Origin: Sinorhizobium fredii
Lineage (GTDB): Bacteria > Pseudomonadota > Alphaproteobacteria > Rhizobiales > Rhizobiaceae
DNA length: 64,000 nucleotides
Assembly: GCF_002944405.1 (NCBI RefSeq)
Contig: NZ_CP024307.1
Span: forward strand, 1,632,501 to 1,696,500
Direction: 5' to 3'
Part shown: positions 55,688 through 64,000 of the stretch, piece by piece
Layout: each line of letters starts with the position of its first letter
How positions within the stretch are numbered: the first letter of the stretch is position 1
Notes under the pieces: model-generated
Databases searched by the model: none
What the model was told of the DNA's origin: nothing
The model's input: only the letters and a program-made list of their open reading frames with translations
Translations under genes and position numbers: made by a program

Positions 55688-56436
55688 TCCAAGACTTTCG
55701 ATGTTTCAGGCGGTTTTCTTAAATCAGCATGGACCGGTTCGTCCACTATCATCGCTCCGGCCGGCACGATCTCGAAGGGCGACACGGAGCATCGGATCGC
55801 ATAGGCTTCGACGCCGCGTTGAGCCGCCCGTTCGAATGCGCGAGCATAAACCGGATCGAGGTCGCGGCATATCCGCAAGACGCCGCAGTCGTTTCTTTGA
55901 ACAAGATAGAGCATGATCGCCCGGTGTCCCGCCTCGACCATGTCGCCCAGCTCTTCGAGGTGTTTGGCGCCGCGCTCGGTCGGGCTGTCCGGAAACTCCG
56001 CCAGGGCCGCGGCGCGGCTGAAGTGGACATTCTTCACCTCGACATAGGCAAGACCTTTCACCGGATCGCTGAGCAGAATGTCGATTCTTGAATTGCGCCC
56101 ATATCTCTGCTCGCGGCGGAGCGTTTCATAGGTGTGAAGGTCGCTGACCAATCCGGCAGCGATCGCCTCCTCGGCGAGCCGGTTTGGCAGGCCGGTATTG
56201 ATGCCCACCAGCGTGCCGTCCGCCTCGACGATCTCCAGCATGTGGCGATATTTGCGCGTCGGAGAGTCGTGCTCAGACAGCCAGATCGCCGATCCCGGCG
56301 CCGTCAGCCCGCGCATCGAGCCTGTATTCGGGCAAGAGCCTGTGATCCGCGTGCCGTCGGCAAGATCTGCATCGAAGAGAAAGCGCTTGTAGCGCTGCAA
56401 GAGCGTTGCCTGAACGAGCGGACGGGAAAACTTCAC
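55681..56436 (-). CDS. sfsA: Sugar fermentation stimulation protein SfsA homologue
   Basis: The 251-residue SfsA-family protein has the DNA-binding OB-fold N-terminus ([26 protein letters not shown]) and a nuclease-like core with [22 protein letters not shown], typical of the family. SfsA was named for effects on maltose metabolism in E. coli, but its real role is uncertain. The start is a GTG at 56436 that fits the family N-terminus ([18 protein letters not shown]). It leads the sfsA-map-radC cluster. Confidence 0.92.
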   Translation of the reverse strand: MKFSRPLVQATLLQRYKRFLFDADLADGTRITGSCPNTGSMRGLTAPGSAIWLSEHDSPTRKYRHMLEIVEADGTLVGINTGLPNRLAEEAIAAGLVSDLHTYETLRREQRYGRNSRIDILLSDPVKGLAYVEVKNVHFSRAAALAEFPDSPTERGAKHLEELGDMVEAGHRAIMLYLVQRNDCGVLRICRDLDPVYARAFERAAQRGVEAYAIRCSVSPFEIVPAGAMIVDEPVHADLRKPPETSKVLEW

Positions 56437-56451
56437 GATGCTTTCCGCGTC

Positions 56452-58296
56452 TCAGGCACGTACGCGCACGAAGGATCCCGGCGCCTCTTCGATGGAGTTG
56501 AGGGGCCCTCCGGGCTTGCGGGCCGGAACGCGCCGCTTGTCGAGCCGTTCGACCCAGTCCTGCCAGTGCGGCCACCAGGAGCCTGGCGTTTCCTTGGCCT
56601 TGTCCATCCACTCTTCGAGATCGCCTTTTGGGGGGCCGCCGGTCCAGAACTGGTATTTGCTCTTGTCCGGCGGGTTGACGACGCCGGCGATGTGGCCCGA
56701 GCCGGACAGAACGAAGGTGACCTTGCCGCCGAAGGACGCGCTGCCGAGGAAGACCGACTTCGCCGGCGCGATGTGATCCTCCTTGGTCGCCAGGTTGTAG
56801 ATCGGGATCTTCACGTCGCCGAGCGATACCTTGCGTCCGGCAAGCTCCATCTCGCCCTTGGCGAGCCTATTCTCGAGATAGCAATTGCGCAGATAGAAGG
56901 AGTGGTTGGCGGCGGGCATCCGCGTCGAATCGGAGTTCCAGTAGAGCAGGTCGAAGGGCAGGGGATCCTGGCCCTTGAGATAATTGTTTACGAAATAGGG
57001 CCAGATCAGCTCGGAAGCGCGAAGCATGTTGAATGCGGTCGCCATTTTCGAGCCTTCCAGATAGCCGGTCTTGCTCATATTGGCTTCGAGCTGCTCTATC
57101 TGTTCGTCGTCGACGAAGACCTTGAGGTCGCCCGCATAGGTGAAATCCACCTGAGTGGTGAAAAGCGTCGCCGAGCGGATCCGGTCGTCGCCTTCGGCGG
57201 CATGGAGCGCCAGCGTGGCGGCGAGCAGCGTGCCGCCGACGCAATAGCCGATCGCATTCACCTCGCGCTCGCCGGTTGCCTGTTCGATCGTATCGAGCGC
57301 AAAGCCGACGCCTTCGCGCGCATAGGCTCCCCAGTCCTTGCGGGCGTGGCGCTCGTCCGGATTGACCCAGGAGATGACGAAGACCGTATGACCCTGGTCC
57401 ACCGCCCATTTGATGAAGGACTTCTGAGGGTTGAGATCGAGCACGTAGTATTTGTTGATCCAGGGCGGGCAGATCAGCAGCGGCCGCTTCAGCACCGTTT
57501 CGGTACTCGCTTCGTACTGGATGACCTGGCAGATATCGGATTGCGCAATCACCTTGCCGGGGGTGATCGCAATGTTCTCGCCGATGGCGAATTTGCTGGT
57601 ATCCGTTTGCCTGAGCCGGAGCTCGCCGCGCCCGGCGGCAATGTCCTCGGCGAGCATCTGCATGCCCTTGACGAGATTCGCCCCGCTGGACGCCACCGTC
57701 TCTCTATAGAGTTGCGGATTGGTGGTGATGAAATTGCTTGGAGAAAGCGCGCTGGAGATCTGGCGGACATAGAAGGCGGCCTTGTGCCGGGTGTGGTCGT
57801 CGAGCCCCTCGGCCTCCTTGACCATGTTCTCCGCCCAGTCGGATGTCACGAAATAGGCCTGGCGAATGAAGTCGAAAAACGGGTTCTTCACCCAGTCCTC
57901 GTCGGCAAAACGCTTGTCGTTGCGTTGCAGCTTCTCCGATTCGGCGACATCTTCACCGGCCATCCGGTGCAATGTCCGCGACCAGATGTCGAAGAAGCTC
58001 CCCATCAGATGCGTCTGCGCCTCCAGCGTCCGTCGCGGATCGGAGAGCCAGTATTCGGAGACTTTGGAGAGCGTCTTGACCATGTCGGAGACGGGCTCGG
58101 CATAGGTGTCTTTTTTCTCGCCGGTCTCCCGCGGCGCCAGCCATGCGGACGCCGCCTTTCCCATCTGTTCGACGGCGCGGGCCAGGTTGATGGCCAGGTT
58201 CTGGGGGTCCTTGACGATATAGGGCTCGACCGATTTTGGGTCGAAGCCCACATAGCCGCCCTTGCCCGTGGTGTCCTCGGCCTTGTCTGATGTCAC
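56452..58296 (-). CDS. phaC: Class I poly-beta-hydroxybutyrate synthase PhaC
   Basis: PhaC polymerises 3-hydroxybutyryl-CoA into PHB granules, a carbon store of free-living rhizobia. The 614-residue protein is in the class I range. The lipase-like box is AIGYCVGGT with catalytic Cys352, and later segments contain the Asp of VFVDDEQIEQ-type region and the His of SGHIAGVVNPP. The start is a GTG at 58296 with GGAGG 7 bases upstream; the frame is open further to 58380 but without support. It is divergent from a small lipoprotein gene. Confidence 0.94.
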   Translation of the reverse strand: MTSDKAEDTTGKGGYVGFDPKSVEPYIVKDPQNLAINLARAVEQMGKAASAWLAPRETGEKKDTYAEPVSDMVKTLSKVSEYWLSDPRRTLEAQTHLMGSFFDIWSRTLHRMAGEDVAESEKLQRNDKRFADEDWVKNPFFDFIRQAYFVTSDWAENMVKEAEGLDDHTRHKAAFYVRQISSALSPSNFITTNPQLYRETVASSGANLVKGMQMLAEDIAAGRGELRLRQTDTSKFAIGENIAITPGKVIAQSDICQVIQYEASTETVLKRPLLICPPWINKYYVLDLNPQKSFIKWAVDQGHTVFVISWVNPDERHARKDWGAYAREGVGFALDTIEQATGEREVNAIGYCVGGTLLAATLALHAAEGDDRIRSATLFTTQVDFTYAGDLKVFVDDEQIEQLEANMSKTGYLEGSKMATAFNMLRASELIWPYFVNNYLKGQDPLPFDLLYWNSDSTRMPAANHSFYLRNCYLENRLAKGEMELAGRKVSLGDVKIPIYNLATKEDHIAPAKSVFLGSASFGGKVTFVLSGSGHIAGVVNPPDKSKYQFWTGGPPKGDLEEWMDKAKETPGSWWPHWQDWVERLDKRRVPARKPGGPLNSIEEAPGSFVRVRA

Positions 58297-58406
58297 CCGG
58301 CGTCCTCCACAGCACGTTGTTTGTTTTGTATTTTTACATTCTGCCCGAAAATGATTACAAGGGCTAGCGCATCGTCGCACCCTAAAAAGCAGAGGTCATC
58401 GCCAGC

Positions 58407-58712
58407 ATGCTCGTCGTCGCAAACCAGCGTTCGCTTTCCCGGATTTCCGGGTTGATTCTTGCAGGCATGCTTGCCGGATGCAATTCGACGGCGGATCTCG
58501 CCACCTATCCTTCGGTTTATGGGCAGAAGCCTGCCGCCATGCAGCAGATGACCGACGACGAGGCGGTCAACATGCAGGGGCGGCTGACGGCGCTTGCCGC
58601 CCAGCGCAGATCCGGCGCCATCTCCGAAGCGGAGTATCAGCGCCGTCTGAAGGAATTGCAGTTGCTGGCCGAACAGCACGGGCCCCAAGCGCTGAAACAG
58701 ATCGAGAATTAG
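58407..58712 (+). CDS. Small lipoprotein of unknown function
   Basis: A 101-residue protein with a lipoprotein signal and lipobox (ILAGMLAGC followed by NST), then a short charged region. The C-terminal part AQRRSGAISEAEYQRRLKELQLLAEQHG resembles a SHOCT-like or short helical domain. It should be anchored in the inner or outer membrane. It is divergent from phaC with about 110 bases between. Function is not recognised. Confidence 0.75.
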   Translation: MLVVANQRSLSRISGLILAGMLAGCNSTADLATYPSVYGQKPAAMQQMTDDEAVNMQGRLTALAAQRRSGAISEAEYQRRLKELQLLAEQHGPQALKQIEN

Positions 58713-58747
58713 CACTTGCCTTTCTGGTGATTTGGCCGCAAAGCGTT

Positions 58748-58771
58748 GAATGGCCGCAATGACGGCCATTC
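58748..58771. terminator. Hairpin after the small lipoprotein gene
   Basis: A perfect 9-bp stem GAATGGCCG/CGGCCATTC (58748-58756 with 58763-58771) with a 6-base loop, 36 bases after the stop. No T-run follows, so it is a weak terminator candidate. Confidence 0.5.
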
Positions 58772-58834
58772 ACCCCGCGCATGTTGAGCGATTGCCGACG
58801 AGGCCCAAAAACGCGCGCCAAATGAGGTCTGGAG

Positions 58835-60052
58835 ATGGAAGAGTTTCATAAAGTCCGGCGTTTGCCGCCCTATGTTTTCGAACAGGTCAACCGTTTGAAA
58901 GCAAGCGCGCGAGCCGCCGGTGCTGACATCATCGACCTCGGCATGGGCAATCCCGACCTTCCAACCCCGCAGTCGATCGTCGACAAGCTTTGCGAGGTGG
59001 TGCAGGACCCGCGCACCCATCGCTATTCCTCGTCCAAGGGTATTCCGGGGCTGCGTCGCGCCCAGGCGGCCTATTATGCCCGCCGTTTCGGTGTCAAGCT
59101 CAATCCCGAGACCCAGGTCGTCGCGACACTCGGCTCGAAGGAAGGCTTTGCCAACATGGCGCAGGCGATCACCGCGCCGGGCGACGTGGTCCTGTGTCCT
59201 AACCCCACCTATCCGATCCACGCTTTCGGCTTCCTGATGGCCGGCGGCGTCATCCGCTCGATCTCGGTGGAGCCGGACGAGAGCTTCTTCCCGCCGCTCG
59301 AGCGGGCCGTGAAGCACTCGATCCCGAAGCCTCTGGCGCTGATCCTCAATTATCCGTCCAACCCGACGGCCCAGGTCGCGACGCTCGATTTCTACAAGGA
59401 CGTCATCGCATTTGCGAAGAAGCACGACATCATCGTGCTGTCGGACCTCGCCTATTCGGAAATCTATTTCGACGACGTGCCGCCGCCCTCAGTTCTGGAA
59501 GTGCCGGGCGCGATCGACGTGACGGTCGAATTCACCTCGATGTCGAAGACCTTTTCGATGCCCGGCTGGCGCATGGGCTTCGCCGTCGGCAACGAGCGGC
59601 TGATCGCGGCGCTGACGCGGGTCAAGTCCTATCTCGATTACGGCGCCTTCACGCCGATCCAGGTGGCCGCGACGCAGGCGCTGAACGGCGACGGCAGCGA
59701 CATCGCCGAGGTCCGCAACATCTACAAGCGCCGCCGTGACGTGATGGTCGACAGCTTCGGCAAGGCCGGCTTCGAAGTGCCGCCGCCGCCGGCGACGATG
59801 TTTGCCTGGGCGAAGATCCCCGAAAAATTTCGTCATCTCGGCTCGCTTGAGTTTTCCAAACTGCTTGTCGAAAAGGCGGATGTCGCGGTCGCTCCGGGCA
59901 TCGGCTTCGGCGAGCAGGGCGACGACTATGTGCGGCTGGCGCTCGTCGAAAACGAGCACCGCATCCGCCAGGCGGCGCGCAACATCAAGCGCTTCCTGTC
60001 GACGGCGGATGAGACGATGCACAATGTCGTCTCGCTGAATGCACACCGGTAA
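58835..60052 (+). CDS. PLP-dependent class I/II aminotransferase (AlaC/diaminopimelate-aminotransferase-like)
   Basis: The 405-residue fold-type I aminotransferase carries the PLP lysine at residue 238 in SMSKTFSMPGWRMGF, with NYPSNPTAQ and the C-terminal Arg in YVRLALVENEHRIRQA. The N-terminal FHKVRRLPPYVFEQVNRLK matches the alanine-forming AlaC-type group rather than aspartate aminotransferase. Its position just upstream of hom suggests a role in amino-acid synthesis, possibly alanine or aspartate-family metabolism. Substrate is inferred only. Confidence 0.85.
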   Translation: MEEFHKVRRLPPYVFEQVNRLKASARAAGADIIDLGMGNPDLPTPQSIVDKLCEVVQDPRTHRYSSSKGIPGLRRAQAAYYARRFGVKLNPETQVVATLGSKEGFANMAQAITAPGDVVLCPNPTYPIHAFGFLMAGGVIRSISVEPDESFFPPLERAVKHSIPKPLALILNYPSNPTAQVATLDFYKDVIAFAKKHDIIVLSDLAYSEIYFDDVPPPSVLEVPGAIDVTVEFTSMSKTFSMPGWRMGFAVGNERLIAALTRVKSYLDYGAFTPIQVAATQALNGDGSDIAEVRNIYKRRRDVMVDSFGKAGFEVPPPPATMFAWAKIPEKFRHLGSLEFSKLLVEKADVAVAPGIGFGEQGDDYVRLALVENEHRIRQAARNIKRFLSTADETMHNVVSLNAHR

Positions 60053-60079
60053 CGGAGAAGCCGGCTTTCGCGCAAAACG

Positions 60080-60100
60080 GCCCCGCCAGCCCGGCGGGGC
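60080..60100 (+). terminator. Hairpin between the aminotransferase gene and hom
   Basis: A perfect 8-bp stem GCCCCGCC/GGCGGGGC (60080-60087 with 60093-60100) with a 5-base loop, followed by GCCTTCT. It may partly separate the two genes. Confidence 0.5.
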
Positions 60101-60125
60101 GCCTTCTACATGTTAGGAACTTGCT

Positions 60126-61448
60126 ATGGCAGATGCCCTTAAAATCGGCATTGCGGGCTTGGGGACGGTCGGTGCCTCGCTCGTGCGGATTCTCCAGGAA
60201 CGTCACGAGATGCTGGCAACGACGTGCGGAAGGCCGATCGAGCTTGTCGCCGTGGCGGCAAGGGATCGCACGAAGGACCGCGGCGTTGATCTTTCGAAGA
60301 CCGCCTGGTTCGAGAATGCCGTGGCGCTCGCTTCCGAGGCGGACATCGATGTCTTCGTTGAGTTGATGGGCGGGGCCGGGGATCCGGCCTATTCCTCGGT
60401 CAAGGCGGCGCTCGAGCGCGGTATCCATGTGGTTACCGCCAACAAGGCGCTGCTTGCCAAACATGGGATCGAACTCGCCGGCATTGCCGAGGAAAAGGGC
60501 GCGCTGCTCAACTACGAGGCAGCGGTCGCCGGCGGCATTCCGGTCATCAAGGCGCTTCGTGAATCGCTCACCGGTAATACCGTCTCGCGCGTCTACGGGA
60601 TCATGAACGGGACCTGCAACTACATCCTGACCAAGATGGAGAAGGAGGGGCTGACTTTCGACGCCTGCCTGAAGGAAGCGCAGCGTCTTGGCTACGCCGA
60701 GACGGATTCATCCTTCGACATCGAGGGCAACGACACCGCCCATAAGCTCTCTATCCTGACCAGCCTCGCCTTCGGCACAGCAATCGCCGCCGACGACATC
60801 TACCTGGAAGGCATCACCAATATTTCGATCGAGGATATCCAGGCGGCCGCCGACCTTGGCTACCGCATCAAGCTGCTGGGCGTGGCGCAGCGCACCGAGA
60901 GCGGTATCGAGCAGCGCGTCCATCCGACGATGGTGCCCTACGATTCCGTCATCGCCCAGGTCGACGGGGTGACGAACGCGGTCGCAGTCGAGTCCGACAT
61001 TCTCGGCGAACTGCTGATGGTCGGCCCAGGCGCCGGCGGCAACGCGACGGCCTCGGCCGTGCTTGGCGACATTGCCGACATCGCCAAGAGCCGCCCGGGC
61101 GCCCAACACGTGCCGGCCTTCGGGAGACCTACCACGGCGCTGCTGCCCTACAAGCGCGCCCGGATGCAGAGCCACGAGGGCGGCTACTTCATCCGCCTGA
61201 AAGTGGTCGATCGCACCGGCGTCTTCGCCAACATTGCCGGCCATATGGCGGAGAACGACATCTCGCTCGAATCGATCATGCAGCATTCAAAGCACTACGC
61301 GGATCCTGCGGAACCGAAGACGATCATCCTGGTGACGCATGCGACGCACGAAGCTTCCGTGCGCAAGGCTATCGTCTCGATCAAGGGCGAGGGCTATCTC
61401 GTTGGGGAACCCCAGGTGATCCGCATCGAGCGTCCCAAGGACTGGTGA
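60126..61448 (+). CDS. hom: Homoserine dehydrogenase with ACT domain
   Basis: Homoserine dehydrogenase reduces aspartate semialdehyde to homoserine for threonine and methionine synthesis. The 440-residue protein begins with an NAD(P)-binding motif (KIGIAGLGTVGASLVRIL), has GIMNGTCNYILTKM and the conserved catalytic Lys region, and ends with an ACT domain (from about residue 355, RLKVVDRTGVFANIAGHMAE) that usually mediates threonine feedback. It is followed 130 bases later by recJ. Confidence 0.95.
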   Translation: MADALKIGIAGLGTVGASLVRILQERHEMLATTCGRPIELVAVAARDRTKDRGVDLSKTAWFENAVALASEADIDVFVELMGGAGDPAYSSVKAALERGIHVVTANKALLAKHGIELAGIAEEKGALLNYEAAVAGGIPVIKALRESLTGNTVSRVYGIMNGTCNYILTKMEKEGLTFDACLKEAQRLGYAETDSSFDIEGNDTAHKLSILTSLAFGTAIAADDIYLEGITNISIEDIQAAADLGYRIKLLGVAQRTESGIEQRVHPTMVPYDSVIAQVDGVTNAVAVESDILGELLMVGPGAGGNATASAVLGDIADIAKSRPGAQHVPAFGRPTTALLPYKRARMQSHEGGYFIRLKVVDRTGVFANIAGHMAENDISLESIMQHSKHYADPAEPKTIILVTHATHEASVRKAIVSIKGEGYLVGEPQVIRIERPKDW

Positions 61449-61578
61449 TCCCGCTCTTGCATTAAATCTGTTGAGAAACCGCTCCGGCATGCCTGTTGCG
61501 GGCCGGAGCGCCCAGCCTGCCGGTTTTTCCGCCTCGAAATCTTCGTTAGAACGAATGAACTTCGGACGGACAGGCAGC

Positions 61579-63381
61579 ATGGACGTATTGGCGGATCCGA
61601 TAGAGCGGGCATTTCTCGGCGTCGAACGCTCGATCAGCGGTCAGCGCTGGGTCTCGCGCCTCGATCAGGCCGGGCAGAACCGGGCGCTGGCAATCAGCCA
61701 GGTGCACGGCTATTCGGAGCTCATCGCACGGGTGCTGGCCGGCCGTGGCGTCGGCTTGGATGATGCGGCACAATTTCTCGATCCGACGCTGCGCGCGCTG
61801 ATGCCCGATCCGGACGCACTGACCGATTGCCGCAAGGCCGCGGAGCGGCTCGCCGGCGCCATCCGCCGGGGCGAGAAGGTCGCGATCTTCGGCGATTACG
61901 ATGTCGACGGTGCGGCATCCTCCGCACTGATGCTGCGGTTCCTGCGCCATTTCGACGTTCCGGCCGAAATCTATATTCCCGATCGCCTCTTCGAGGGATA
62001 CGGGCCGAACCCGCAGGCGATCGAGCAACTGATCGGTAACGGGGCCGGTCTGATCGTTGCTGTCGACTGCGGTTCTACAAGCCATGATTCGCTCGCCGTC
62101 GCTGCCGAACGCGGCATCGACGTGGTCGTTATCGATCATCATCAGGTAGGCGCGGTGCTGCCGCCGTGCCACGCGCTCGTCAATCCGAATCGCGAGGACG
62201 ATTTGTCCGGGCAGGGGCATCTCTGTGCCGCCGGCGTGGTCTATCTGGTGCTCGTCAATACGTTGCGGGTGCTGCGGCTTGAGGGGAATGCGCGTGCCGG
62301 CAGCTTTGATCTGCTGTCACTCCTCGACCTCGTTGCGCTCGCCACGGTCTGCGACGTGGTTCCGCTCAAGGGGCTGAACCGCGCCTATGTCGTCAAGGGA
62401 TTGATCGCGGCGCGGCATATGGTCAATAGCGGCCTGGCAGCCCTTCTGCGCAAGGCTGCGATCGGTGGCCCAGTGACGCCTTATCATCTGGGCTTCCTCA
62501 TCGGGCCCCGCATCAATGCGGGCGGGCGGATCGGCGATGCGGCCCTCGGCAGCCGGCTCTTGACGCTGGACGACGCGGCGGCGGCCGAAGTGATCGCCAG
62601 CCGGCTCGACGAGCTCAACCGCGAGCGGCAGGCGATGGAGGCGGCAATGCTTGCAGAGGCCGAGGCCGAAGTGCTGGCAGAGTACGGTACGGGCGAGGGG
62701 GCCTCGGTCATCGTCACCGCCAGGGAAAGCTGGCACCCCGGCATCGTGGGCCTGATAGCGGCGCGCATCAAGGAGAAGTTCCGCCGCCCGGCCTTTGCCA
62801 TCGCCTTTGACCCGAGCGGCCGCGGCACGGGTTCCGGCCGATCGATCACCGGGTTCGATATGGGCAGACTCGTTCGCGCGGCCGTCGACAATGGCCTCCT
62901 CGTCAAAGGGGGTGGGCATGCCATGGCCGCCGGCTTGACGGTCGAGCGCGCCAATCTCGGGCGGCTGCGCCAGTTTTTCGAGGAGCGCGCCGAGAACCCG
63001 GTACGGGAACTGGTGGCCGTCGAGACCCTCAAGCTCGATGGTGCACTGGCAGCGGCCGGAGCGACGCTCGATCTCGTCGACCTTCTCGACCAGGCGGGCC
63101 CTTACGGCTCGGCCCATCCGCAACCGGTCTTCGCCTTTCCCCAGCACCGTCTGCGCGACAGCCGCCAAGTCGGCGCCAACCACGTCAAGGTCACGCTCGA
63201 GGGCCACGACGGCAGCCGCATCGACGGGATCGCCTTCCGGGCAACGGAAACGCCGCTCGGCGATTTCCTGCTCGGCAATCGGGGCTCGACAGTGCACGTC
63301 GTTGGTTGCGTTTCGTCGGATCTCTGGCAGGGAACGCGGCGCGTGCAACTGCGTGTGACGGACGCGGCTAAGGCAAGCTGA
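61579..63381 (+). CDS. recJ: Single-stranded-DNA exonuclease RecJ
   Basis: RecJ is a 5'-3' single-strand exonuclease in recombination and mismatch repair. The 600-residue protein has the DHH-family motifs: DYDVDG at residues 106-111, DHH at 186-188, and the DHHA1 signature GGGHAMAAG, followed by the RecJ OB domain. The ATG at 61579 (CAGG upstream) gives the usual length; in-frame starts at 61555 and 61471 lack ribosome sites. Confidence 0.95.
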   Translation: MDVLADPIERAFLGVERSISGQRWVSRLDQAGQNRALAISQVHGYSELIARVLAGRGVGLDDAAQFLDPTLRALMPDPDALTDCRKAAERLAGAIRRGEKVAIFGDYDVDGAASSALMLRFLRHFDVPAEIYIPDRLFEGYGPNPQAIEQLIGNGAGLIVAVDCGSTSHDSLAVAAERGIDVVVIDHHQVGAVLPPCHALVNPNREDDLSGQGHLCAAGVVYLVLVNTLRVLRLEGNARAGSFDLLSLLDLVALATVCDVVPLKGLNRAYVVKGLIAARHMVNSGLAALLRKAAIGGPVTPYHLGFLIGPRINAGGRIGDAALGSRLLTLDDAAAAEVIASRLDELNRERQAMEAAMLAEAEAEVLAEYGTGEGASVIVTARESWHPGIVGLIAARIKEKFRRPAFAIAFDPSGRGTGSGRSITGFDMGRLVRAAVDNGLLVKGGGHAMAAGLTVERANLGRLRQFFEERAENPVRELVAVETLKLDGALAAAGATLDLVDLLDQAGPYGSAHPQPVFAFPQHRLRDSRQVGANHVKVTLEGHDGSRIDGIAFRATETPLGDFLLGNRGSTVHVVGCVSSDLWQGTRRVQLRVTDAAKAS

Positions 63382-63461
63382 TAACGTTCATCCTCGATAG
63401 GATTGCCAAGCCCGACCAACCGGTTGTGCAATTTGTTTAAGGAGATTTCTGAGGATCGTAA

Positions 63462-63537
63462 TGGCACGCCCAACGGGACTCGAACCCGTGTTTCCGCCGT
63501 GAAAGGGCGGCGTCCTAGACCGCTAGACGATGGGCGC
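63462..63537 (-). tRNA. tRNA-Glu (anticodon TTC)
   Basis: A 76-base tRNA on the minus strand with encoded CCA. The acceptor stem GCGCCCA pairs with TGGGCGT (one G-T pair), the anticodon loop CTTTCAC has anticodon TTC (Glu, GAA), and the T arm ACGGGTTCGAGTCCCGT is complete. Confidence 0.96.
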
Positions 63538-63746
63538 CTGCTGCAGCGACCTTGTGCCTGCGAAAGACGCGCGGTGCCGTAAGACAAGGCGGCTTATAGA
63601 GAGCGCGCCGGATTCTCGCAAGTGAGCAGGAGCCGCAAAGTTCGATTTTTCTTCTGAAAATTGAACATTCAATTGGGCTGGGCCGTCTTCGACCTATAGC
63701 GCAAGCCCCACGGATGTCGGGAAAACTCTTCAATGAAAAGAATATT
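63538..63746. other. Spacer between the two tRNA-Glu genes
   Basis: About 210 bases with no ORF of coding character. The upstream tRNA-Glu(TTC) promoter should lie in its distal part. It is more AT-rich near 63640-63750. Confidence 0.4.
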
Positions 63747-63821
63747 TGGTACGCCCAACGGGACTCGAACCCGTGTTACCGCCGTGAGAGGGCGGCGTCC
63801 TGACCGCTAGACGATGGGCGC
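63747..63821 (-). tRNA. tRNA-Glu (anticodon CTC)
   Basis: A 75-base tRNA on the minus strand with encoded CCA. The acceptor stem is the same as in the neighbouring tRNA-Glu, the anticodon loop CTCTCAC has anticodon CTC (Glu, GAG), and the D loop is one base shorter. It is upstream of tRNA-Glu(TTC) on the same strand. Confidence 0.96.
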
Positions 63822-64000
63822 CTGAGACGAAGCGTCAGCAACATACTATGAAAAGGACGAAATGGGGAAGAGGAGGAAGAGCGCGCGAACGATATTGCCG
63901 CTCGCCTTGCTTTGAGGAGCTTTCTTGGTGAGCGGCTGCCCCTGTTCGCCATCTCGTGAAGGCTCGCCCGGGGGCATGGGACACTCTTCACTGGCGAGGA
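63822..64000. other. Window end without recognised gene
   Basis: The last 180 bases hold the upstream region of tRNA-Glu(CTC). A 71-codon minus-strand frame that overlaps the tRNA has no recognisable product. The 3' end of a gene outside the window cannot be excluded. Confidence 0.35.

Overview
The window is about 64 kb of chromosomal core sequence from an alphaproteobacterium of the Rhizobiaceae, most likely Sinorhizobium/Ensifer. The evidence is high GC, dense operons with ATGA, GTGA or TTGA overlaps, a recognisable ExoR next to a FadL-type outer-membrane protein, popZ just upstream of valS, a class I PhaC, a RIME1-like intergenic element, and DUF1127 mini-proteins beside sRNAs with CCUCCUCCC loops. 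The gene order agrees with what I remember of the S. meliloti chromosome, but I could not check this. I see no insertion sequence, prophage, integron, CRISPR array or plasmid-type gene.

Layout: (1) 1-4.1 kb holds the end of a lipid A operon: lpxD (5' part missing), fabZ, lpxA, lpxI, lpxB. (2) 4.1-13.4 kb holds gltA (minus strand), a comEC-like gene, exbB-exbD, a Pcm-like methyltransferase, tolC and popZ. (3) 13.6-19.4 kb holds valS, fadL and exoR. (4) 19.6-25.7 kb holds xthA (minus), a cardiolipin synthase gene, erpA (minus), dgt and argS. (5) 25.7-36.1 kb holds a giant SPOR protein, nagZ, scpA-scpB, an orphan ABC ATPase, tatA-tatB-tatC, a RIME1-like element and serS. (6) 36.2-46.1 kb holds surE, a second Pcm-like gene, a conserved hypothetical, a degenerate LytM lipoprotein (NlpD/DipM type), a DUF815 ATPase (minus), yajC, a fused secDF, and an adjacent pair related to the mitochondrial complex I assembly factors NDUFAF3 and NDUFAF6. 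(7) 46.1-49.3 kb, all on the minus strand, holds trmFO, two 47-residue DUF1127 genes, two tandem three-hairpin sRNAs and tRNA-Leu(TAG). (8) 49.8-58.3 kb holds tig, sthA (minus), a corA-like gene, the cluster sfsA-map-radC (minus) and phaC (minus). (9) 58.4-64 kb holds a small lipoprotein gene, an aminotransferase gene, hom, recJ and two tRNA-Glu genes (TTC and CTC).

Most of the window is housekeeping for the envelope (lipid A, Tat and Sec export, septal and peptidoglycan factors, outer-membrane channels), translation and chromosome organisation. The most interesting non-coding content is the minus-strand sRNA/DUF1127 locus at 47.6-49.0 kb and the RIME1-like element that sits on the serS translation start region. 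The most interesting protein contexts are fadL-exoR, the NDUFAF3/NDUFAF6-like pair behind secDF, and several family members that lack canonical catalytic residues (ComEC, the LytM protein, both Pcm-like proteins, SthA).
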